Below are positions 18,585 through 28,067 of a stretch of 64,000 nucleotides of DNA, one piece after another. Every line of letters begins with the position of its first letter. The first letter of the stretch is position 1. The notes under the pieces are model-generated. The model ran no database searches and was not told the DNA's origin. It saw nothing but the letters and a program-made list of their open reading frames with translations. Source of the DNA: Cellulomonas timonensis (GTDB lineage: Bacteria; Actinomycetota; Actinomycetes; Actinomycetales; Cellulomonadaceae); NCBI RefSeq assembly GCF_900046455.1, contig NZ_FCOT01000011.1, forward strand, positions 434,001-498,000, given 5' to 3'. A program made the position numbers and the translations under genes.

Positions 18585-19025
18585 TCAGCCGAGGGGCTCG
18601 GTCCAGAGGTAGACGTGCAGGTCCTCGCGCGAGGCTGTGGTGGCGAGGTCGACGATGTCGGCCAACACCGGCGCGAGCTCGGCGGCCGTCGCCTCCATCT
18701 CCTCGCTGGCGGCCCAGCGCTCCGCCACCTCGCCGAGCGCGTCCTCGTCCTCGGTGCGCCCGAGCTCCACCAGCAGGTCGACGAGGAAGGGCGGGAGCTC
18801 GTAGAGGTTCTCGTGGTCCAGGTCCACCTCTTCGAGCTCGAGGTCGCCCGAGCCGAAGCGGACCACCTCGGCGGCGATCTCGCCCAGGGTCTCGAGCTCG
18901 ACGGCGCCGATCGAGGTGAGCTCGACATGGGTCGCGGTGTCTGGCGTCTCGCCGTCGTCGAGCGCGGCGGTGCGGGTGAGTGCGGTCGCGTGGTCTGCTG
19001 CGAACAGCTCGCTGATTTCGGCCAT
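18585..19025 (-). CDS. Hypothetical acidic protein
   Basis: A 146-residue, strongly acidic protein with no transmembrane segment and no domain I can name. Sequence blocks such as TSIGAVELETLGEIAAEVVRF and DLDHENLYELPPFLVDLLVELG read like a real soluble helical protein, with clean codon bias. ATG 19025 is chosen; the frame extends to 19082 through Arg-rich codons that look non-coding. Confidence 0.6.
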   Translation of the reverse strand: MAEISELFAADHATALTRTAALDDGETPDTATHVELTSIGAVELETLGEIAAEVVRFGSGDLELEEVDLDHENLYELPPFLVDLLVELGRTEDEDALGEVAERWAASEEMEATAAELAPVLADIVDLATTASREDLHVYLWTEPLG

Positions 19026-19312
19026 GCCCACACTCTGGCGCCGCCGTCCGGGCGTCGGCACGTCGCGCGCCGCGCGTCTCATGGGTCCGTCCGGGTGATG
19101 TCCGGCACAGCCTGTCGGCGTGGCGCGGCGTTTCGCCCGGTGCGTCGCGCGGCGGCGCGCGGGACGAATCGGGCGGGACCCTGTGGAGGGGTCTGTGGAG
19201 GGCCGTGTGGGCGGCCTGTGGACCCCTGGAGAACATGCAGGTCCAGGCCTTGTCGGTGCCTCTCGATACCCTGGAGTTGTCCACAGGGGGTGAAGAACGA
19301 CACGCGTGTAAG

Positions 19313-19326
19313 CACAAGCGCTAGTG
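19313..19326 (+). promoter_or_regulatory. NrdR-box-like dyad 1
   Basis: CACAAGCGCTAGTG is an imperfect dyad resembling half of the NrdR box pattern (CAC-TA-N4-TA-GTG). Its centre is 32 bases from box 2, three helical turns, which is the usual spacing for paired NrdR boxes. Confidence 0.65.
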
Positions 19327-19344
19327 GTTCGGGCAATCGTCGAC

Positions 19345-19358
19345 CACTAGGTGTAGTG
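19345..19358 (+). promoter_or_regulatory. NrdR-box-like dyad 2
   Basis: CACTA-GGTG-TAGTG is a perfect 5-bp dyad matching the NrdR consensus. It lies 52 bases upstream of nrdH. NrdR is an ATP/dATP-sensing repressor of ribonucleotide reductase genes; its gene is not in this window. Confidence 0.8.
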
Positions 19359-19410
19359 TCGAAGACCTCGCCGCGGGCAGTCCGCGGGTGCCACATCTGG
19401 GGGAGCCACG

Positions 19411-19656
19411 ATGACGATCACGGTCTACAGCAAGCCGTCGTGCGTGCAGTGCACTGCTACTTACCGTGCGCTGGACAAGGCCGGTTTCGAGTACGAGATC
19501 GTGGACATCAGCCAGGACTCCGCCGCTCGTGACTACGTCGTGTCGCTGGGCCACATGCAGGCCCCCGTCGTCGTGGCCGATGGCGAGCACTGGTCCGGCT
19601 ACCGGCCCGACCAGATCAAGGCGCTCGTCGAGCGCGCGGCAGTCGCGGTCGCCTGA
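19411..19656 (+). CDS. nrdH: Glutaredoxin-like protein NrdH
   Basis: Electron donor for class Ib ribonucleotide reductase, 81 residues. The redox motif is C11-V-Q-C14 after TVYSKPS, and the C-terminal WSGYRPDQI motif is diagnostic for NrdH-redoxins. It is reduced by thioredoxin reductase rather than glutathione in known cases. First gene of nrdHIEF, behind two NrdR-like boxes. Confidence 0.96.
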   Translation: MTITVYSKPSCVQCTATYRALDKAGFEYEIVDISQDSAARDYVVSLGHMQAPVVVADGEHWSGYRPDQIKALVERAAVAVA

Positions 19657-20110
19657 CCGCTCACGGCCCCGACCGGGCCGACAGCACGGCGTCACCAGAT
19701 CGACCTAGGCGAGGGAGCCGCATCATGAGCTCGCTGGTCTACTTCTCGAGTGCGTCGGACAACACGCACCGCTTCGTCCAGCGCCTCGGGATCCCGGCGC
19801 AGCGCATCCCGCTGACGCCCAAGCAGCCTTTCCTGCACGTGCACGAGCCCTACGTCTTGATGACGCCCACCTATGGGGGCGGCAACGAGGGTGGGGCCGT
19901 GCCACGGCAGGTGGTCAAGTTCCTCAACGACGAGGGCAACCGCTCACTCATCCGCGGCGTCATCGCCGCGGGGAACACGAACTTCGGCGAGGCGTACTGC
20001 ATCGCGGGGGACATCATCGCGGCCAAGTGCCACGTCCCCTACCTGTATGGCTTCGAGCTCCTGGGAACGACTGAGGACGTCACACGCGTCCGCGAAGGGT
20101 TGGGAAGATT

Positions 20111-23270
<3,160 letters not shown>

Positions 23271-23289
23271 CCCTCCCGCTAGCACCACG

Positions 23290-23323
23290 CGACGCCGCCG
23301 ACCTGCCCAGGTCGGCGGCGTCG
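23290..23323 (+). terminator. Rho-independent-type hairpin after nrdF
   Basis: A perfect 15-bp stem (CGACGCCGCCGACCT / AGGTCGGCGGCGTCG) with a four-base loop stands 20 bases after the nrdF stop. There is no long T run, as usual in high-GC actinobacteria. Confidence 0.85.
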
Positions 23324-23367
23324 TGCGTTCCCGTCACGTCGACGCGCGCGGCGCGGATACTGGCCCG

Positions 23368-23804
23368 ATGACAGCCACCGTCCGCCAGTGGTTCGCCGAG
23401 CATGGTCGAGGGCCTGAGTCGTTGGTGCTGCTGCATCCCGGCGCCCCGGTGCGCCTGCTCGGCTACAGCGACGGCGCCGTGGTCGCGTTGGAGGTCGCAC
23501 GCCGACGCCCGGACCTGGTCCGCGATGTCGTGCTGGTGGCCGGGGTCTTCCGTCGGGACGGGTGGGAGCCCGGTGTGCTGGAGGAGGCGGAGACGGTCGT
23601 CGCCCCCATGGCCGACGCCTATGCCGAGGTCTCGCCCGATGGTCGCGAGCACTTCGCGGTCATGATGGCCAAGAGCGCGCAGATGCGCCGTGGCGAGCCG
23701 ATGCTCACGGGGGAGACGAGGTGAGCCTCGAGCACGCGATCGCGATGTACCGGGCACTGCCGCGGGGCGAGATCTTCGCGCCACGGCGGCGCTCTGGGCG
23801 GTAG
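23368..23804 (+). pseudogene. Decayed alpha/beta-hydrolase gene with internal deletions
   Basis: The first frame (23368-23724) encodes an alpha/beta hydrolase start (ESLVLLHPG) joined directly to the nucleophile elbow region VRLLGYSDGAVVALEVARRRPDL. The roughly 55 residues normally between these parts are missing. After the lid region it ends prematurely at EPMLTGETR, and the typical next family segment, DEVSLEHAIAMYRALPRGE, continues in another frame to a stop at 23804. The catalytic Asp region and final His are lost. So at least two deletions have occurred. The nucleophile motif GYSDG is intact but the enzyme cannot be complete. Confidence 0.75.
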
Positions 23805-23821
23805 GTCTCTACCGTGCTGTC

Positions 23822-24295
23822 ATGACTGCTTCTGATCCGTCGGCCGACCACGACCCCGCGCGCCAAGGCGTCCGGCAGCTCCGGCTCGTGGTCGAGGCGG
23901 AGGACTACGAGAGCGCGGTGGTGTTCTACCGCGACGTGCTGGGCCTGCCGGAGGAGGCTGCGTTCGCCGGGGATGGCGACGCACGGGTCACGATCCTGGA
24001 CGCTGGGCGCGCGACGCTGGAGATCGCCAACCCGGCGCAGAAGCGGATGATCGACGACGTGGAGGTCGGCCGGCAGGTCGCCCCACGCCTGCGCGTCGCC
24101 TTCGAGGTCGATGACGCGGTGGAGGCGACTCAGGCGCTCGTCGACGCCGGGGCCACCCAGGTGGCGCCGCCCACCGAGACGCCCTGGCGGTCGCTGAACT
24201 CCCGTCTCGACGCGCCCGCGGGCCTGCACATCACGCTCTTCCAGGAGCTCGAGCCCGATCGCGCCATCGAGCCTGACGGCGGCTCGCGGGGCTGA
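23822..24295 (+). CDS. VOC (glyoxalase/bleomycin-resistance fold) protein
   Basis: A 157-residue vicinal-oxygen-chelate fold protein. Two beta-alpha-beta-beta-beta modules are visible: LRLVVEAEDYESAVVFYRDVLGLPE starts the first, and LRVAFEVDDAVEATQALVDAGATQV with APAGLHITLFQEL ends the second. Members include glyoxalase I, dioxygenases and antibiotic-binding proteins; the substrate cannot be predicted. ATG 23822 opens the conserved region. Confidence 0.8.
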   Translation: MTASDPSADHDPARQGVRQLRLVVEAEDYESAVVFYRDVLGLPEEAAFAGDGDARVTILDAGRATLEIANPAQKRMIDDVEVGRQVAPRLRVAFEVDDAVEATQALVDAGATQVAPPTETPWRSLNSRLDAPAGLHITLFQELEPDRAIEPDGGSRG

Positions 24296-24302
24296 TTGTC
24301 GG

Positions 24303-25082
24303 TCAGCCCAGGGCGTCGGTAGTGGGCGCGTAGGCGATGTCGGCGTAGTGCCGCACCATCTCGGCGGCGGGGCGCACGAGCTCGCGCTCGCCGGGCACGA
24401 GGGCGGGGTCCTGGGAGCGGTGCTGCGCCGCGAGGTCGAGGTGGGGGCGCGGGTCCACGCCAACCGCGGAGAGGAACGAGACCAGCAGGGCGCGCGCGGC
24501 CCGCGAGTAGGCGCCGCCGGCGTCGACGGCGACCTCCGCGACGATCACGGCGGTCATCGCCACGTCGAGCCCGGCCGGGCCCAGGGTGGCGTTCGCCCAG
24601 TCCACGAGGGTGGGGCCGTGAGGCTCCGTGAGGATGATGTTGGCGGGGTGCAGGTCGAGGTGGAGCAGGCACTCGTCGACGCGGCTGCCCTGCGGCGCCC
24701 CGGAGCGTGCGGAGCCGTCCCTGGCCACGGCGGGCAGCGGGACGGCGTGCAGCGCATGGTGCAGATCCGCGAGGATCGCCGCGGCATCGGTCAGGGACGT
24801 CTCGCCAGCGGTCATCGCCTGCAGCAGGGTGGGCCCGTGCAGCCGCTCCATCTCGAGGTCGGGGCCCTGCGCGCTGAAGACCTCCGGCGCGGGGAAGCCG
24901 TGTGAGCGGGCGTGGGCCATGAGCCGCACCTCGCCGAGCGCGGAGCGGCCTGACCGGTAGCGGCGGAGCACCCGCTCCTCGTCCAGCGCGAAGACGTCCG
25001 CGTCACGCCCTGCGGCAAGCACGGGACCCGGGGTTGCCGGGGCGTGAGGAGCGGCGTCGGGGGCAATTCCGGCGGAGCACAT
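24303..25082 (-). CDS. Aminoglycoside phosphotransferase-family kinase
   Basis: A 259-residue protein-kinase-like phosphotransferase of the APH family. The catalytic loop reads HLDLHPANIIL (catalytic Asp in L-D-L-H-P-x-N) and the metal-binding motif is VDWANATLGP. The N-terminal lobe has ALDEERVLRRY. Such proteins phosphorylate small molecules or are orphan kinases; real aminoglycoside resistance cannot be inferred. ATG 25082 is chosen; the frame continues to 25145 without a family-like N terminus. It converges with the VOC gene, seven bases apart. Confidence 0.8.
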   Translation of the reverse strand: MCSAGIAPDAAPHAPATPGPVLAAGRDADVFALDEERVLRRYRSGRSALGEVRLMAHARSHGFPAPEVFSAQGPDLEMERLHGPTLLQAMTAGETSLTDAAAILADLHHALHAVPLPAVARDGSARSGAPQGSRVDECLLHLDLHPANIILTEPHGPTLVDWANATLGPAGLDVAMTAVIVAEVAVDAGGAYSRAARALLVSFLSAVGVDPRPHLDLAAQHRSQDPALVPGERELVRPAAEMVRHYADIAYAPTTDALG

Positions 25083-25210
25083 ACTTCGACGGTAGACGCG
25101 TCTGCGGAGATTGTCCCGCGCAAGGGCTTTGCAGTTCGCTGGCATCCAGCCGGATCGCGTGGCCGACCCTCGCCGCGGGCTTTGCCTAGGGGGCCCGATG
25201 GGGGCTGCGA

Positions 25211-25224
25211 GTGATGCAGATCAC
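25211..25224. promoter_or_regulatory. CRP/FNR-type palindrome
   Basis: GTGA-N6-TCAC (with flanking A on the right giving TCACA) fits the core of CRP-family sites. It lies between the kinase gene (start 25082, minus) and the DUF1540 gene (start 25363, plus). Distance to both is more than 100 bases, so its target and even its function are uncertain. Confidence 0.35.
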
Positions 25225-25362
25225 AAGCCCTTGCCAACAGTGGTGGGCGGCTAGTGCGCGAATCCGTTGTGGCGTCACGCCAGCAGGTCTACCGTCGAAA
25301 GGGTCCGCCCGGCTCCGTCGAGGTCGACGTGTCGGGGCTGGTTCGGCGCCCTGGAGGTCACG

Positions 25363-25659
25363 ATGAGCACGCTCATGGACATGCCGCAGGTCAGCGAGTG
25401 TTCCGTCGCCGGATGCTCGTATAACCACGACGGGTGCCATGCCGGCGCCGTGACGATCACCGGGACCGGCGATGACGCGCAGTGCGCGACGTTCATCCCG
25501 CTCGGCTACAAGGGCGGCCTCGACCGGGTGATCTCGCATGTGGGCGCCTGCCAGCGCTTCGACTGCGTGCACAACAAGTCCCTCGAGTGCTCCGCTGATG
25601 CCGTGCGGGTCGGGGCCGGCCACGACCTGGCCGACTGCCTCACCTACGTCCAGCGCTGA
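25363..25659 (+). CDS. DUF1540 domain protein (two cysteine-rich repeats)
   Basis: A 98-residue protein of unknown function. Two DUF1540-type units are visible: CSVAGCSYNHDGCHAGAVTI with a following C near residue 45, and CQRFDCVHNKSLECSADAV with a following C in ADCLTYV. Each unit has four cysteines, suggesting a metal site, probably zinc. ATG 25363 follows GGAGG. Confidence 0.85.
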   Translation: MSTLMDMPQVSECSVAGCSYNHDGCHAGAVTITGTGDDAQCATFIPLGYKGGLDRVISHVGACQRFDCVHNKSLECSADAVRVGAGHDLADCLTYVQR

Positions 25660-25665
25660 CGGACG

Positions 25666-26478
25666 TTAACGGGTGAGGTTCACCAGCAGCTGCACCGCGT
25701 CCTCATAGGAGTCGGGCAGCAGCTCCACGCGCATCGTCGGCGGATGCCGCACCAAGTCCTGCACGTCGAGTTGCATCGCCTGACGCGCCACATGGGCGAG
25801 CGTGCTCGTCACCACCCGGTCGAGCGGTGACGGGCCGTCGGCTGCGGCCTCTCCGGCATCGTCGAGGAGCACTCGGTCGACGAGCACCACGAACACGCCT
25901 GGTCCGCACGCGGCCAAGGGCTGGCCGTCGCCGAACTCGTCGCGCAGCGCCGATCCGACGGCCGCCGATCGCGCGACCTGCGACCACGGCGCCGGATCCG
26001 GTGTGGTCGCGTCCAGCACGAGCAGCACATGCGACTCCTGCGCGGGGATGCCCGCCCGCCGGCCCGCCGCATACGTCTCGACCAGGCGCGTCGCCAGGTA
26101 GTCGCGGGTCGGGAGGCCCGACGTCGGGTCGAGGCATGATCCCAACGCGATGCCCGACGCCTGCTCGTCAGCCCAGCCCTCACACAGCGCGCGGATCATC
26201 CCGAGCGGCGGCTCCTGGCCGTCGACGCACCGGTAGAAGCACCCCAGGTCATCGATCGCCTCCGCGATGCCCACCCCGGCAGCGGAGCGAGCGGCGCCCA
26301 GCCGCGCCGACGCGGCCTCGGGGGCGTCATCGGCCACCACCGCCGCGATCAGGCCGTCGACCGCCGGGTGGTACCAGTCTGACGGCCGACGCCATGCCGT
26401 CGCAGCGCTCCGCCCACGCCACATCTCGCGCAGCGCTGGACCCGCGGCGGGCGCGCCGCGGGGGTGGGTGTGCGTCAT
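25666..26478 (-). CDS. GGDEF-like (degenerate diguanylate cyclase fold) protein
   Basis: A 270-residue protein I only partly recognise. The segment DPTSGLPTRDYLATRLVETY near residue 125 matches the entry of GGDEF domains (D-x-L/S-T-G-L-P-x-R), followed by a hydrophobic strand HVLLVLDATTPD. The GGDEF signature itself is not present, so no cyclase activity is expected; a degenerate sensor role is a guess. ATG 26478 is preferred over the frame extension to 26589. It diverges from the sigma-factor gene, 185 bases apart. Confidence 0.55.
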   Translation of the reverse strand: MTHTHPRGAPAAGPALREMWRGRSAATAWRRPSDWYHPAVDGLIAAVVADDAPEAASARLGAARSAAGVGIAEAIDDLGCFYRCVDGQEPPLGMIRALCEGWADEQASGIALGSCLDPTSGLPTRDYLATRLVETYAAGRRAGIPAQESHVLLVLDATTPDPAPWSQVARSAAVGSALRDEFGDGQPLAACGPGVFVVLVDRVLLDDAGEAAADGPSPLDRVVTSTLAHVARQAMQLDVQDLVRHPPTMRVELLPDSYEDAVQLLVNLTR

Positions 26479-26663
26479 ACCAGGTGAGAGGGGCCGACCT
26501 CGGATCCATGACGCGGAAGCGGTGAACGCGTTCGGGCGGTTTCCCACCGATACGCCCAACTGTGCAAGGCTGACCCCCAGATGGCGCACCAGCGACGGTG
26601 CGCGTCAGGGCGACGGGGCCCACGGCGGTCCTCCGCCCGGGTGATGAGGGGGTTCGGCGAGCG

Positions 26664-28031
26664 ATGGGCGCGACGCGGTCCGAGGGCATAGCCCGCGGTG
26701 ACGCCGAGCTCATCAGCGCTGCCCGCGAGGGAGACGCCGCGGCCTTCGGCCTCTTGTACGAGCGGCATGCGGGCGCCACCTGGGCTGTCGCCCGGCAGTA
26801 CACCAACTCGGCCGCAGACGCCGAGGACGTCGTCGCCGAGGCGTTCACCAAGGTGTTCGCGATCCTCAAGGACGGCGGCGGGCCGGACGTCGCGTTCCGC
26901 GCCTACATCTTCACCACCGCCCGACGGCTCGGCCTGCAGCGCGTCCAGGCCGGCAACCGCACCCAGCCCACCGACGACGTCCAGGTGCTCGAGGCTGCGC
27001 TCGAGCCTGAGTCGTCCACTGAGGCGCCGGCCCTGGCCGACTTCGAGCGGGGAGTGGTCGGCCGGGCCTACAGCACGCTGCCCGAGCGGTGGCAGGCCGT
27101 GCTCTGGTACACCGAGGTCGAGTCCCTCAGCCCCGCGAAGATCGGGCCCCTGCTCGGGCTCTCCGCGAACGGCGTCGCCGCCCTCGCCTACCGTGCTCGC
27201 GAGGGCCTGCGCCAGGCCTACCTCCAGCAGCACCTGCTGGAGCCGCTCGACTCCGGGTGCCGCACCGTCGCTGGCAAGCTCGGCGCCTACGTGCGCGGTG
27301 GGCTCGCCGCCCGCGAGACCGCCCAGGTCGACCAGCACCTCGAGGGTTGCGGCGAGTGCCGGGCACTGCTCCTCGAACTCGGCGACGTCAACCACGGCAT
27401 GCGGGCGGTCATCGCCCCGCTGGTGCTCGGCGCCCTCGGGCTCGGGGCGCTTGCGCAGCCACTGCCCGTCGGCGGCGGCCTCGCCGCCGGGTTCGCGGCC
27501 CTCGGTCTGACCCCCGCCACCGCAGCTGGCGCGGGCTCCTCCGCCAGTGCTGGCTCGACGACGACGTCGGGCACGGCGACCACGGGCACCGCCGCGACGG
27601 GCACGGCGTCCGCCTCGGCGTCGGGCGTCGGGGCCACGGCGATAGGCGGCGGAGCGGCAGTTGCCGGTGGGACCGCCGCCAGCGCGGCAGGGATCGGCGC
27701 GATGCTCGCGTCGCTCCCGCTGGCGGTCATCGGGATCGCCGCCTCGGTGGTGGTCGTCGCGGCGGTCGCGGCCGCCGGAGTGCTCGGGGCCTTCTCGTCC
27801 GAGGCGCCGCCCAACAGCGCGTCCGACGTGGCGGTGACCTCCACGCAGGAGCCCACGGTCGCGGAGACGTCGACGACCGTGCCGGCGTCACCGACTGACC
27901 CCGCCCCCCGTGACGAGCCGCCAGTGGCGCCGGACCCGTCACCCACGCCCGCCTCTTATACACATCTGACGCTGCCGACGATATTACGCGCGTCGATGTG
28001 TGCTTCTACCGCCCGTTGCTATTTCAAATAG
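26664..28031 (+). CDS. ECF-like sigma factor fused to zinc-finger anti-sigma-like and membrane segments (5' part, interrupted)
   Basis: Residues about 12-85 are sigma region 2 (AAFGLLYERHAGATWAVAR, AEDVVAEAFTKVFAIL) and about 125-190 region 4 (LPERWQAVLWYTEVESLSPAKIGPLLGL, a helix-turn-helix). A zf-HC2-like motif follows near residue 225 (H-L-E-G-C-G-E-C), as in anti-sigma factors. Then comes an Ala/Gly/Ser/Thr-rich stretch, one transmembrane helix near 348-377 (LAVIGIAASVVVVAAVAAAGVL) and the start of a Thr/Pro stalk. Genuine sequence ends near residue 430: codons from 27953 to the stop read adapter sequence, so the last 26 residues are not real. The gene probably continues in frame at 28056. 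Confidence 0.85.
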   Translation: MGATRSEGIARGDAELISAAREGDAAAFGLLYERHAGATWAVARQYTNSAADAEDVVAEAFTKVFAILKDGGGPDVAFRAYIFTTARRLGLQRVQAGNRTQPTDDVQVLEAALEPESSTEAPALADFERGVVGRAYSTLPERWQAVLWYTEVESLSPAKIGPLLGLSANGVAALAYRAREGLRQAYLQQHLLEPLDSGCRTVAGKLGAYVRGGLAARETAQVDQHLEGCGECRALLLELGDVNHGMRAVIAPLVLGALGLGALAQPLPVGGGLAAGFAALGLTPATAAGAGSSASAGSTTTSGTATTGTAATGTASASASGVGATAIGGGAAVAGGTAASAAGIGAMLASLPLAVIGIAASVVVVAAVAAAGVLGAFSSEAPPNSASDVAVTSTQEPTVAETSTTVPASPTDPAPRDEPPVAPDPSPTPASYTHLTLPTILRASMCASTARCYFK

Positions 28032-28055
28032 TTAGTCCCAAAGTATATTATCTCC
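27953..28055. other. Sequencing-adapter contamination (Nextera-type) embedded in the assembly
   Basis: Positions 27953-27981 match, base for base over 29 bases, the reverse complement of the Illumina Nextera read-1 transposase adapter (CTCTTATACACATCT followed by GACGCTGCCGACGA). It is followed by about 70 bases of AT-rich sequence (28016-28051 is roughly 28% GC) unlike anything else here. The left edge is sharp; the right edge near 28055 is estimated from the return of Pro/Thr codons. I regard this as unremoved adapter plus low-quality read-through at an assembly join, not biology. Confidence 0.93.
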
Positions 28056-28067
28056 TCAGCCCCTGTC

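Larger units (their letters stand above)
19026..19410. other. Intergenic region upstream of nrdH
   Basis: About 385 bases between the divergent acidic hypothetical gene and nrdH. The right end holds two NrdR-box-like dyads (annotated separately). The left part shows several CCACAGG/CCTGTGGA runs around 19180-19290 (including GTTGTCCACAGGG at 19276) that resemble DnaA-box-like TTGTCCACA; one good match is at 19277. No gene is supported. Confidence 0.5.

Noticed and set aside
19180-19300. Replication origin (DnaA boxes)
   Set aside because: Only one good TTGTCCACA-like site is present, without an AT-rich unwinding region or dnaA/dnaN neighbours.
24303-25082. Aminoglycoside resistance gene
   Set aside because: Only family-level kinase motifs are visible; such orphan kinases are widespread in actinobacteria and need not confer resistance.
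27953-27981. Tn5-type transposon mosaic end / insertion sequence
   Set aside because: The CTCTTATACACATCT piece is continued by the synthetic adapter bases GACGCTGCCGACGA; there is no transposase, no second end and no target duplication. It is library adapter, not a mobile element.
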